This document shows, piece after piece, positions 48,466-59,715 of a DNA stretch of 64,000 bases. Both the position numbers and the translations under genes were made by a program. The stretch is taken from the NCBI GenBank assembly GCA_025403435.1, contig CM046343.1, positions 27,248,742-27,312,741 on the forward strand, read 5' to 3'. A model generated the notes under the pieces. The model worked only from the letters and a program-made list of their open reading frames with translations. It had not been told where the DNA came from and made no database searches. Position 1 is the first letter of the stretch. The number at the start of each line of letters is the position of its first letter. This stretch comes from Artocarpus heterophyllus. Taxonomy: Eukaryota > Streptophyta > Magnoliopsida > Rosales > Moraceae.

Positions 48466-48900
48466 CTTGAACGGGAATAATCAACTACCTTAATCAGTAA
48501 ATACCAACAAATATTTAATAGATCGATGAAAATTTTTGTGCTTGTTTTTTTATAGACATGCGTGCTTGAATTAAGCATCATTCTTATATATATTAACTGC
48601 TGCCTCTTTATTGCCTTTGGCCAAGAAGGAAACTACCATGTAGACTTCGAAGAAAATTGCTCGAGATATATACAAGTCAAGCCGAAGTCAACACACGGTA
48701 TGTCTTTCCTGTTTAATCTCTTCTAAAAGCTGAAAAGCGTGTGGGGACTGGAGTCCTGAAAAGCGTAGTACAATAATACCCAATAATGCAACTTTTTTCT
48801 ACTAGTTCTACTTAAAATATAGTAGTTTCAAAGTCTTGGATGGGATAAATGGAAGGAAAATAAGAAAGATAGGAGCTATCCAAGTTCACACAAATTTTTG
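48466..48900 (-). promoter_or_regulatory. Upstream region of the intact ankyrin-PGG gene, two W-boxes
   Basis: Shared with the 59.1-kb copy from the ATG outwards for about 430 bp (TTCCCGTTCAAG before the ATG; GTGGGGACT; TTTTTCTACTAGTT). On the sense strand, TTGACT cores lie at 48686-48691 and 48675-48680; the 59-kb copy has the same pair at nearly the same distance from its ATG. WRKY factors bind TTGAC cores; control by them here is inference. Similarity ends near 48900, where CACTA sequence starts. Confidence 0.55.
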
Positions 48901-49503
48901 TAAAATTGTTGGATTGTTGTTAGAAATTGTTAAAAGTTATTTTAAATTTGTTGTTGGATAATTTATTGTGAGATTGAATAAAATTTGATTTGATTTTGTA
49001 GCAACGAATAGAAAATGAATGTATGCTCATAGGATGAGTGATGAATATGAGAAGGGGGTAAGGATTTTGTGACCTTTATAAAGGCTAATGTCAAAGGGAG
49101 TATAATTTGTTGTTCTTGTGTGGATTGTGGAAATATTAGACAACAATCATGCGTTGATGTTAGGTTTTATTTGTATCAATATGGGATTGATCGGACTATC
49201 AAATATGGATATTTTATGGGAAGAAATTCCTTACTTCATCATCGGTGGTGAGGAGGAATGTCCATGTTAGTCATGTTGATAAGAAAGATGATGGTACTAA
49301 CATCCTTGATATGATAAATGATATGGAAGATGACTTTATGCACCGACCAAAGTTATTTGATAAAGATACGGAGGCACTATTGTATAGCAGGTGTTCGAAT
49401 TATACCAAACTATCTAGTTTGATCAGATTACAGAATTTGAAGGCATCGGGTGGGTATTCCAATTCAAGTTTCAAGGGACTTTTAGAATTTTTAACAAACT
49501 AGA
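48901..49503 (+). pseudogene. CACTA (En/Spm) transposase fragment, N-terminal part
   Basis: After intron-like sequence ending TTTTGTAG (about 49002), the plus strand reads the transposase-associated domain found at the start of plant CACTA transposases (YEKGVRDFVTFIKAN, CSCVDCGN, VRFYLYQYGIDRTIKYGYF). A stop or frameshift follows near 49250. The next frame continues with MINDMEDDF and YTKLSSLIRLQNLKASGGYS, matching the following segment of the family, and ends at 49503. The catalytic part is missing. A second copy of the first half is at 61.7 kb. Confidence 0.75.
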
Positions 49504-49509
49504 AATTAT

Positions 49510-49666
49510 AGAATACACGACGCTCAATAAATAACAGTTTCTTACAAACTGTCGTGTTAAGTGGGAAAAAACACATGGGGAGTACGTGTAAAACACGAAA
49601 ACCATTGTGGAAGTGAATGAAAGATTCCACGATGGTTTCGTAAACCGTCGTGGTGGGTAGCATATT
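49510..49666. mobile_element. CACTA subterminal repeats, left of the retrotransposon
   Basis: Multiple ACGACGG / CCGTCGT and AACCATCGTGG-like motifs in both orientations (for example TTCGTAAACCGTCGTGG), typical of transposase-binding subterminal arrays of CACTA elements. The array is interrupted at 49666 by the Tekay-like element and continues at 58758. Confidence 0.55.
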
Positions 49667-51837
49667 TGTCACGCCCCGGAGTACGGGAGGTGACGTGGCG
49701 GAATATTTAGATTAATTAAAAGAGGATTTAGTTAAAATTAAGAGTTTAAAAATTCAATTAAGTAAGAAATAGAGAGATTTTCCACCACATTTGATAAACG
49801 AATTTATAAATATTAAGCAATTAATAATAATTAATTAAAAACCGCGAATATGGGTTCCACAACCCACAACTTGTGCACACACATGGTACTGACAATATCA
49901 TAAATACAATTACAGTCCAGGTACAAATGAAGTTGAGTCTTACATGCCTTGATTAAATAATACAAAATATAAATAAATCCTCATATTGCTCCTGAGTTCG
50001 GTCCGAAGAATCTCCTCCAAACCTAAATGGGAAACCACCTAGAAGGGGGGATTTAAAAACAGATAAAACGTGAGCGAAAGGCTCAGTAGGACTATGTTTT
50101 ATAAAATAGTTTAATACAAGGAAACATAACATTATCAGGAGTTATACAAAAATGGAACTTGAATAGATAAATAAATAAATAAATAAATTGAGTAGAACCG
50201 TTCTGACACAAAACAGTATACTCGTCAAATCAAAACACCGATTTACTTTTACCTAGGCAAACCATGATATCACCACCGTAGTGGCCCAGCTGGGTTTCGG
50301 GACCTGCCCCCAAGGTCGATCGCCACACGACCCGATCTCTGATATGGCATCATGCCTTAGTGTTTGTTATCATTATCATTCAAAACCCATTTACCGAGTG
50401 TTGTCAATTACGTTCATTATGAAGTTCATTTCATAATCACGGTATATTAAAATATAACCGATAAAACCATTTTCAAACAACCGTTGAAAACATTTTGATA
50501 GAAATCCTTTTCGAAGCCAAATCATTTCAAAACCAGGCTACCAAAGAAATAGGATAGAAGTCCTACCTCAATACTCGTGCCGGTACCCCACACCGTAATC
50601 CCGGTCCGCTATACGTTAGCTCCACGGAACCACGAACGATCCTAGATACAAACTAAGTCGATCAATATCTAGTTCGAGACATTCTATGTTACTAAATCAT
50701 TTCATGATGTCCTAGTGTGCTATTTGTACCTTTAAAATCATTCTATAAGGTTGGGGTTTAAATCTGGGTTCAAAACAGTGAAAACGGGTAAAAATCACAA
50801 AATTTTCCATGCTTCGGTCGGCCTGCCGGACGCCCTGCTTCGGCCTGCCGAACTGCACAGTTCAGCCTGCCGGAAGCAAGGTTCGGCCTGCCGAACACTT
50901 CCCCAGATTCGGCATGCCGGTCGGAAGAACACCGGCCTGCCGATCATCACTCCGGCCTGCCGAACATGAACTTCGGCCTGCCGAACTGGGAAAACCCAGA
51001 AATCCCAGCCACGGGTTTCTCGATCCCCAAAATCCAAATCTTAGCTCCAACCTGTTTTTCTCAAATCCCAGGCATGAAAAATAATCATAGTTGATAGAAA
51101 AACATTCTAAAACATGTTTGGAATCATTTAAACAAGATTTAAACTCGAAATCCTCAAAAATCCAAAAATGAGAAAATGAGGAGAAAAATGAAAAATCTTG
51201 AATCCAACCCGTTTTTCTTCAATCTAAGCTTAGATTCTAGTTGTTCTAAGTTCATTTAACTCAAACACAAGGTTTTCTAAGCTTAAACAAACTTAGATTT
51301 CAAAAACACACAAAATTGAAAATTTTGTAAAAAGTTTAGAAATTTCGAATCTAACCTCGAATCGAAGCTTCAATCTGCGATCTCGGTTGCTAAATCACGT
51401 CCCCGAGCCTCCTCCTTGCTATCCCGAAGCTTGGATTCGAATTTGGTTTCAAAAATTTGAGAGAGAAATTTGAGAGAGAGAGGGGCTGCCGAGAGAGATG
51501 AGAGAGAGCGAGAGAGAGAGAACCGGAGAGTGAGGAGAGAGAGTGAGAGAAAGGGAATAAATAGAGAAAATCGGTGGCCGGTTTTACTGTGTGAAAACCA
51601 TGTGCCGCCCACGGTTTTGTAAAACAGAGTATTTTTAACATTTTATAAATTGTGGTGTTTTAAAACTCAAAACATCATTTTAAAACAATAAAGAATCATT
51701 TAAATGCATCAATTTAACAAAACAACCAAAAATTTAAAATCCAACCAAATAATCTAATTAATGTTAAAACGTTAATTATGGCACACTAATTCATCATTTA
51801 TAGTACATTAACATTAAATAAATTTCGGGACGTTACA
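49667..51837 (-). repeat. 3' LTR of the Tekay-like element
   Basis: 2171 bp, plus-strand ends TGTCACGCCCC and GGGACGTTACA. Contains a TAAA microsatellite (about 50168-50188), the palindrome cluster (about 50815-50990) and a GA-rich stretch (about 51470-51560). It is the downstream LTR in element orientation. Confidence 0.95.
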
Positions 51838-51850
51838 GCTCTCCACCCCT
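51838..51850 (-). other. Polypurine tract of the Tekay-like element
   Basis: Directly next to the 3' LTR the sense strand reads AGGGGTGGAGAGC, purine-rich apart from one T and the last base. This is where plus-strand DNA synthesis would be primed. Confidence 0.8.
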
Positions 51851-51885
51851 AAAAGAAATTTCGTCCTCGAAATTTACAACTCATT

Positions 51886-54800
51886 TCAGAAACAAAACAA
51901 ATGCGGATACAATTCCCGCATACTCGACTCTAACTCCCAAGTGGCTTCATCAACCCCGTGATGCTGCCACACGACCTTTACCAACGGGATCTCACGACGA
52001 CGCAAGCTAATCACTTTCTGGTCGATAATCTGAATCGGCACTTCTTCGTACGTCGTATCTTCCTGAACCTGTACATCGCGAAACGAAACTATCTTATCCT
52101 GCCCAGGTGGACACTTCCTAAGCATCGACACATGAAATACATCATGCACATGAGAAAGTTCGGGCGAAAGATTGAGCCGATAAGCGACCACACCAACACG
52201 CTGAGTGATCTCGAACGGCCCAATATACCTCGGCGCGAGTTTCCCACTCACTCCGAACCGCATAGTTCCCTTACGAGGCGACACCCTCAAGAGAACAAAA
52301 TCTCCAACCACGAACTCTAAGGGTCTACGTCTCCTATCCGCGTAGCTCTTCTGCCGACTCTGAGCTGCCCTCAACCGATCTCTAATCACCACGACTTTCT
52401 CGTTGCTATCACGAATCTCTTTCGGCCCAAGAATAACTCTATCTTTCGGCTCGGCCCAACACACAGGTGATCGACACGGTCACCCATACAATGCCTCAAA
52501 TGGTGCCATACCGATACTCGCCTGATAACTGTTGTTGTACGCAAACTCCGCCAAATGCAAACATTGCTTCCAATTTCTGCCGAAGTCCAACGCACAAGCA
52601 CGTAACATATCCTCGAGAACCTGAATAACCCGCTCAGACTGCCCATCAGTCTGAGGATGAAACGCCGTACTGAAGTTCAAATCCGTACCCAAAGCCTCCT
52701 GAAAACTCCTCCAGTACTTAGCATTAAACCTGGTGTCTCGATCAGAGGTGATGGACAAAGGAACTCCATGCAACCTCACAATGTTCTGCATATACAACTC
52801 CCCGAGAGTCTTCCTCGAACACGTTGACCTAAACGGAATGAAATGCGTCGATTTCATCAACCTGTCGACCACAACCCAAACTGCATCGTGCCGCTGCTCC
52901 GTCCTCGGCAAACTTGTCAGGAAATCCATCGTCACATGCTCCCATTTCCACCCTGGAATAGGAAGCGGCTGAAGCTGACCTGCAGGCTTCTGATGCTCGG
53001 CTTTCACCTGAAGACACGTCGAACACTTGGCCACATACTCGCAAACATCTTTCTTCATGCCTCTCCACCAATACTGTCTCTTCAAATCACGATACATCTT
53101 GGTGCTCCCCGGATGAATAGCAAACTGAGACCTATGAGCTTCGTCTAGAACGGCTTTCGTCACCTCGGCGATAACTGGAACTGCAAGATGCTCCCGGAAG
53201 TACAACGATCCATCTGCATGCACGCTCCATTCCTCGAATTGCTCCCCGTTCTGAATCCGCGACCAAATCCCCTGCAAATGTCGATCCTGCCACTGACCTT
53301 GCTTCACCATCCGAACAAGAGCTGGAGTCGCTTCCACATGATATAACGAAACTCGATCACCATCTTCATGATACAGTAGCCGATACTCACTCACTGTCGC
53401 ATCCCTGCTCCAGTCCTCAAAAATCAAACAAGCGAGAATCCCTGAAGATTTCCTGCTAAGCGCGTCCGCGACCACATTAGCTTTCCCGGGATGATACTGC
53501 AATGCGAAATCATAATCCTCCATGTACTCTACCCATCTGCGCTGCCTCAGATTAAGATCCCTCTAAGTGAACAGATACCTCAAACTCTTGTGATCGGAGA
53601 AGACCTGAAACGATGCTCCATACAAGTAACACCTCCAAATCTTCAGCGCGTAGATCACCGCCGCAAGCTCTAAATCATGAGTAGGATAATTCCGCTCGTG
53701 AGGTCGTAGCTGTCTCGATCCGTACGCAACCACACGCCCATGCTGCATCAACACGCATCCAAGTCCGCGCCCTGAAGCATCCGCATAAACCTCATATGGC
53801 TCGTCACTGCTAGGAATAACCAACACTGGAGCTGAAGTCAACCGGTTCTTCAACTCCTGAAAAGCAAGCTCACAATCTTCATCCCACTCAAACCTGACAT
53901 TTTTCTTGATCAATCTCGTCAACGGAGCTGCAATCTTCGAAAAATCCTTTACAAATTTCCTGTAATATCCAGCAAGACCCAAGAAGCTGCGAATCTCTGC
54001 TACATTCCTTGGTCGTTCCCATTCCAATATAGCTTCAATCTTGGATGGATCCACAGAAATACCATGCTCCGAGATAACATGACCCAAAAACTTGACCTCA
54101 GTCAACCAGAACTCGCACTTTTCCCTCTTAGCATACAACTGGTGCTCCCGTAGAGTCTGAAGCACGATCCGAAGATGCTGCTCATGCTCCTCCCATGTCT
54201 TAGAATACACAAGAATGTCATCCATGAACACGATCACAAACTGATCCAAATACGGCCTGAATATCCTGTTCATCAAATCCATGAAAGCTGCCGGAGCATT
54301 CGTCAACCCAAACGACATAACCAGAAACTCAAAGTGCCCATACCGAGTCCTAAAAGCTGTCTTGGGAATATCCTCTTCCTTGATCCTGAGCTGATGATAA
54401 CCTGAACGCAAATCAATCTTCGAGAAGTACCGCGAACCTCCCAACTGATCAAATAGCTCATCAATCTTAGGCAAAGGATACTTGTTCTTTACCGTAACAC
54501 GATTCAGTTGCCGATAATCCACACATAACCTGAGAGTCCCATCGTGCCTCTTAGCGAACAAAACTGGTGCTCCCCACGGAGATGTGCTATTCCGAATATA
54601 TCCTTTATCAGCAAGCTCCTGAAGCTGCTTCCTCAATTCCTTCATTTCTACCGGCACCATCCGATAAGGTGCCATAGAAATCGGTGATGTCCCTGGAAAC
54701 AACTCGATACCAAACTCAATCTCCCGATACGGTGGTAATCCTGACAACTCATCGGGGAAGACATCCTCGAACTCATCAACAACCGGAATCGCTACACTGC

Positions 54801-56478
54801 CACTCGAAACATAGGGCTCGCAATCTAGGTTGGCAAGAAAAGCACAACAATCTAGATTCCTTCACCCTTCTAGACACGACTTCACAAGACGCTCACTCAT
54901 TAGCCAATCACCACCACCTTGGTAAGTGATTACCGTCCCCCTATCAGACACTAGGGTGACTTTTCTAAGTTGGCAGTCCACAACTGCACTATACCTGGAC
55001 AACCAGTCCATCCCTAAAATCACATCATAGGAACTCATGGGGAGTATAATCAAATCACTTTTCAAAATCTCATCCCCAATCTTTATTTTACAGGATTTAC
55101 ACATATAATTTACACACACCCGCCCCAACGGAGAAGTTATAACTAGGGGTTCATTAAACTCTTCTATCTCTAATCCCAAGGCATGTACAAAAGAACTCGA
55201 AATGAGAGAATGAGAGGCACCGGTATCAAATAAAACGCGAGCTAAAGATCTAGAAACCAAAACCATACCATCGACAACCGCGTTACCAGTCTGAGAATCT
55301 GACCCTCCAGATACCATCGCATGAACCTGCACTGGCGCTTTCCCTTTTCCTCTACCGACATTACTGGGTCCTGGATTACTCGGCCGATACTGCTGAGATG
55401 GAGACAACTGCACACTACCTGTACTCGGAGCTCTATACTGAGAAACACTGTGCTGAAAATACTGTGGCTGCTGCCCCCGTGCCGGATACGAGAATTGCTG
55501 AGGAGAAAACTGCGGATACTGCAACTGCAGGTACTGCGGAGGCGAAGGTAAAGTCTGAGGCTGAGGCTGAGACGAACGACTGGCATCCTCCCCGGTCTGT
55601 GATCCAAGACGAGCACTCCTGATTGGGCAATTCCTCTTGATGTGTCTGGGCTGCTGACAGAAATGACAATGAAAGCTGTAGGGATTGCTGCGCCCGCTGC
55701 CAGACGAACTGCTGCTACCACTGGTCGCACCGCCTTGCTTGCCTTTCCCCGGAGTTGGACGACTACTGGTGCTCTTCCTGCCACTCCTCTGCGGTCCTCC
55801 TGAAGCCTTGGCTCGGTCCTCACAATACTGCACGTAATCATTCTCCACGGAGATCACTGACGACACAAGCTCTCCGAAACTCCTAAGCCGTAGAGCAACC
55901 AACTGCCGCCGAATAGAAGCCTTGAGTCCCTCCTGAAACTTAATACACTTTTCACGCTCCGATGCCACCGCCGATGGAGCAAACCTAGCCAACTCATTAA
56001 ACTTTGCTTCATACTCCCGAACTGACAAGTCACCCTGCTGCAATCTATAAAACTCAGCTGCTTTCTGGTCTCTATACCCCTGCGGAAAATACCGATCATA
56101 GAACAGCTCCTCGAACTTGTCCCAACTGATATCGCCACCGCGCTCCAGACGCTTAGTCTGTTTCCACCAGGTGTTAGCGCCACCTTCAAGCTTATACGCC
56201 GCGAATTCCACACGATACTCCTCAGGCACACCAAGAGTATCCAGATGCTTCAAGATCGAATCCAGCCAATACTCTGCTAACTGCGGATCCCCATTGCCAT
56301 CAAAAGTTGGAATAGACGCCCGCCGAAATTCCTTAAAGAACGCATGCCGACTACCAACACTGGAGTCTTCTGGTCTAGCCCTGGCTGCCATCTGCCGGAA
56401 AGCCGCAAACATAGACCTCATCATGCTCTCATCATTTCCGAACTCGGCGTCAGCAGTCGAACGACGTCTAGGTGCCAT
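51886..56478 (-). pseudogene. Gag-pol polyprotein with chromodomain, three nonsense codons
   Basis: One frame of 1,531 codons from the ATG at 56478 to the stop at 51886, with no frameshift. Order by codon: gag (about 60-230); CCHC zinc knuckle CX2CX4HX4C (271-284); aspartic protease with DTGA (418-421); reverse transcriptase with FMDD; RNase H (starts [11 protein letters not shown]); integrase with an HHCC zinc finger and DDE core (MDFLTSLP, TSDRDTRF); C-terminal chromodomain-like region (ends ELYPHLF). The frame is broken by TGA at 54862-54864, just after protease, by TAG at 53563-53565 in the RNase H/connection part, and by TGA at 52480-52482 after the integrase core. The family has Gln at the second site and Arg at the third, so both are explained by C-to-T changes. 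Confidence 0.93.
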
Positions 56479-56562
56479 TCTCTCACTTCTGAAAACAAAA
56501 TTTGGACTGTCAGAGGTATTTCATTGTCAAACCTATGTGTGCACAATTCCCAAGGTTCATAA

Positions 56563-56580
56563 CCTTGAGCTCTGATACCA
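56563..56580 (-). other. Primer binding site, initiator-methionine tRNA
   Basis: Three bases inside the 5' LTR boundary the sense strand reads TGGTATCAGAGCTCAAGG. The first 12 bases complement the 3' end of plant initiator Met-tRNA, the usual primer of this clade. Confidence 0.9.
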
Positions 56581-56583
56581 TTC

Positions 56584-58757
56584 TGTCATGCCCCGGAGTA
56601 CGGGAGGTGACGTGACGGAATATTTAGATTAATTAAAAGAGGATTTAATTAAAATTAAGAGTTTAAAAATTCAATTAAGTAAGAAATAGAGAGATTTTCC
56701 ACCACATTTGATAAACGAATTTATAAATATTAAGCAATTAATAATAATTAATTAAAAACCGCGAATATGGGTTCCACAACCCACAACTTGTGCACACACA
56801 TGGTACTGACAATATCATAAATACAATTACAGTCCAGGTACAAATGAAGTTGAGTCTTACATGCCTTGATTAAATAATACAAAATATAAATAAATCCTCC
56901 TATTGCTCCTGAGTTCGGTCCGAAGAATCTCCTCCAAACCTAAATGGGAAACCACCTAGAAGGGGGGGGGATTTAAAAATAGATAAAACGTGAGCGAAAG
57001 GCTCAGTAGGACTATGTTTTATAAAATAGTTTAATACAAAGAAACATAACATTATCAGGAGTTATACAAAAATGAAACTTGAATAGATAAATAAATAAAT
57101 AAATAAATTGAGTAGAACCGTTCTGACACAGAACAGTCTACTCGTCAAATCAAAACACCAATTTACTTTTACCTAGGCAAACCATGATATCACCACCGTA
57201 GTGGCCCAGCTGGGTTTCGGGACCTGCCCCCAAGGTCGATCGCCACACGACCCGATCTCTGATATGGCATCATGCCTTAGTGTTTGTTATCATTATCATT
57301 CAAAACCCAATTACCGAGTGTTGTCAATTACGTTCATTATGAAGTTCATTTCATAATCACGGTATATTAAAATATAACCGATAAAACCATTTTCAAACAA
57401 CCATTGAAAACATTTTGATAGAAATCATTTTCAAAGCCAAATCATTTCAAAACCAGGCTACCAAAGAAATAGGATAGAAGTCCTACCTCAATACTCGTGC
57501 CGGTAGCCCACACCGTAATCCCGGTCCGCTATACGTTAGCTCCACGGAACCACGAACGATCCTAGATACAAGCTAAGTCGATCAATATCTAGTTCGAGAC
57601 ATTCTATGTTACTAAATCATTTCATGATGTCCTAGTGTGCCATTTGTACCTTTAGAATCATTCTATAAGGTTGGGGTTTAAATCTGGGTTCAAAACAGTG
57701 AAAACGAGTAAAAATCATAAAATTTTCCATGCCTCGGTCGGCCTGCCGGACTCCCTGCTTCGGCCTGCCGAACTGCACAGTTCGGCCTGCCGGAAGCAAG
57801 GTTCGGCCTGCCGAACATTTCCCCAGATTCGGCCTGCCGGTCGGAAGAACACCGGCCTGCCGATCATCACTCCGGCCTACCGAACATGAACTTCGGCCTG
57901 TCGAACTGGAAAAACCCAGAAATCCCAGCCACGGGTTTCTCGATCCCCAAAATCCAAATCTTAGCTCCAACCTGTTTTTCTCAAATCCCAGGCATGAAAA
58001 ATAATCATAGTTGATAGAAAAACATTCTAAAACATGTTTGGAATCATTTAAACAAGATTTAAACTCGAAATCCTCAAAAATCCAAAAATGAGAAAATGAG
58101 GAGAAAAATGAAAAATCTTGAATCCAACCCGTTTTTCTTCAATCTAAGCTTAGATTATAGTTGTTCTAAGTTCATTTAACTCAAACACAAGGTTTTCTAA
58201 GCTTAAACAAACTTAGATTTCAAAAACACACAAAATTGAAAATTTTGTAAAAAGTTTAGAAATTTCGAATCTAACCTCGAATCGAAGCTTCAATCTGCGA
58301 TCTCGGTTGCTAAATCACGTCCCCGAGCCTCCTCCTTGCTATCCCGAAGCTTGGATTCGAATTTGGTTTCAAAAATTTGAGAGAGAAATTTGAGAGAGAG
58401 AGGGGCTGCCGAGAGAGATGAGAGAGAGCGAGAGAGAGAGAACCGGAGAGTGAGGAGAGAGAGTGAGAGAAAGGGAATAAATAGAGAAAATCGGTGGGCG
58501 GTTTTACTATGTGAAAACCATGTGCCGCCCACGGTTTTGTAAAACAGAGTATTTTTAACATTTTACAAATTGTGGTGTTTTAAAACTCAAAACATCATTT
58601 TAAAACAATAAAGAATCATTTAAATGCATCAATTTAACAAAACAACTAAAAATTTAAAATCCAACCAAATAATCTAATTAATGTTAAAACGTTAATTATG
58701 GCACACTAATTCATCATTTATAGTACATTAACATTAAATAAATTTCGGGACGTTACA
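56584..58757 (-). repeat. 5' LTR of the Tekay-like element
   Basis: 2174 bp, near-identical to the 3' LTR. On the sense strand it starts TGTAACGTCCCG and ends GGGGCATGACA. A TATA-like TATTTATT (complement 58476-58483) precedes a long CT-rich leader (about 58370-58470), probably the promoter and transcript start. The palindrome cluster is at about 57735-57905. Confidence 0.95.
58476..58483 (-). promoter_or_regulatory. TATA-like element in the 5' LTR
   Basis: Sense strand TATTTATT in the context CTCTATTTATTCCC, followed by a CT-rich leader. The placement fits the U3/R junction; activity is inferred only. Confidence 0.45.
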
Positions 58758-58762
58758 ATATT

Positions 58763-59074
58763 ACATGACGGTTTTTAGTTAAAAATGTCGTGAAAGATAA
58801 TCAGCGAAATTTTAAAAGCTAGTCCTCATCACAATCAACAAAATTTTAAAAGCTCGCTCGCTGTTTCTCTTTCTTATTTTAATTAATACTCAAGCCCAAC
58901 TCTCTCTCTCTCTAAACCCTACCCTACCTCTCTCTAACCCTCAAACCCTCCATTTTTCTCTCTACCATGACCTTGCCATTACCGTCTTTGCCTCGACCCA
59001 ATGTGCCACCGTTAGCCCCGAGGCCTCCATGACCCACGAGTTTGTCGCCATCCCTCGTTCGTAAAGGTCCTATG
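58763..59074 (+). mobile_element. CACTA 5'-region remnant, right of the retrotransposon
   Basis: Continuation of the subterminal motifs (CATGACGGTTTTTAG, ATGTCGTGAAAG) and then a CT-rich leader with CTCTCTCTCTAAACCC and a C-rich stretch resembling the 5' part of the second CACTA copy (60.98-61.29 kb). It ends where ankyrin sequence begins at about 59075. Confidence 0.5.
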
Positions 59075-59101
59075 GGCAGCGACCTCAAATCTCTTATCCA
59101 T
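59075..59101 (-). pseudogene. Ankyrin-PGG gene stub (first codons only)
   Basis: From the ATG at 59101 about nine codons (MDKRFEVAA) match the start of the intact gene, and then CACTA sequence follows. Its 5' flank is very like that of the 48-kb gene, so this is a duplicated gene from which everything after the start was lost. Confidence 0.75.
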
Positions 59102-59530
59102 CTTGAACGGGAATACTTAAGTACTTTAGTTAGTAAATACCAACAAATATTTAATAGATCGATTAATATTATTGTGCTTTTTTTTTTTTTGGTGGACATG
59201 CGTGCTTGAATTGAGCATCATTCTCATATGTATTGACTTCTGCCTTTTTATTGTCTTTGGCCAAGGAAGAAACTTCCATGTAGACTTTGAAGAAAGTTGC
59301 TGGAGACGTATACAAGTCAAGCCCAAGTCAACACACGGTATGTCTTTCGTGTTTAATCTTCTTAAAGCAGAAAAGCGTGTGGGGACTGGAATGTTGAAAA
59401 GCTAATACCCAATAATGCAACTTTTTTCTACTAGTTCTACCTAAATATGGTAGTTTCAAGGCCTTGGATGGGGAAAAAGAATGGAAAAGAAGAACGATAG
59501 GAGGCATCCAAGTCCACACAAATTTTTATG
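59102..59530 (-). promoter_or_regulatory. Promoter module of the lost ankyrin copy, two W-boxes
   Basis: Near-identical to the 48466-48900 upstream region. TTGACT cores on the sense strand at 59326-59331 and 59315-59320 keep the spacing of the intact gene (about 214-230 bp from the ATG). It now has no gene to drive. Confidence 0.6.
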
Positions 59531-59544
59531 TCTTTTATCAAATC

Positions 59545-59715
59545 GTGTTTGACAAACTGCTTTGAACTAAAAAAATAAGTTCAAGTGCGGTAATATGTGA
59601 GAATTCTATGTTATGATTACCTTTTGTTTTATATTGTAGTTGCAAAGAGCTTTATATTGTGGGCAGTTCGAATTAATAAGTTTAAACCGATGTGCTAAAC
59701 ATGCTATTAATGCTT
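59545..59715. mobile_element. hAT-like MITE
   Basis: Starts CGTGTTTGACAAACTGC and ends GTGCTAAACATGCTATT. Contains ATATTGTAGTTGCAAAGAGCTTT, related to the internal signature of the copies at 12.3, 16.4 and 25.6 kb. Confidence 0.5.

Larger units (their letters stand above)
49662..58762 (-). mobile_element. Complete Tekay-like chromovirus (Ty3/gypsy) retrotransposon
   Basis: A structurally complete element of 9.1 kb in minus orientation. Two LTRs of 2.17 kb flank one gag-pol frame ending in a chromodomain-like segment. The order protease, reverse transcriptase, RNase H, integrase, chromodomain, the initiator-methionine tRNA primer site and the LTR length all fit the Tekay/Del clade of plant chromoviruses. 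The target-site duplication ATATT is identical on both sides (49662-49666 and 58758-58762). The LTRs differ at roughly 35 positions by eye (about 1.6%), so the insertion is fairly young. Three in-frame stops make this copy non-autonomous. Confidence 0.95.

Noticed and set aside
50815..50990. CRISPR-like look of regularly recurring palindromes
   Set aside because: The host is clearly a plant. Spacing is irregular, units are only 10-14 bp, the array lies in both LTRs of a retrotransposon, and there are no cas genes.
50751..51084. Overlapping open frames on both strands (also 57632-58004) giving Cys/Arg/Pro-rich peptides
   Set aside because: They are translations of the CGGCCTGCCG palindrome cluster in the LTRs; the symmetric GC-rich motif removes stops from several frames at once. 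Nothing in them resembles a protein domain.
51370..51641. Ser/Leu-rich frames near the LTR edge (also 58290-58561)
   Set aside because: These translate the CT-rich leader of the LTR and occur identically in both LTRs; not protein-coding.
54862..56478. Treating gag-protease as a separate gene ended by its own stop
   Set aside because: Downstream pol lies in exactly the same frame with sequence in between that continues the polyprotein; the stop is better explained as a mutation than as a programmed gag end, although read-through cannot be excluded.
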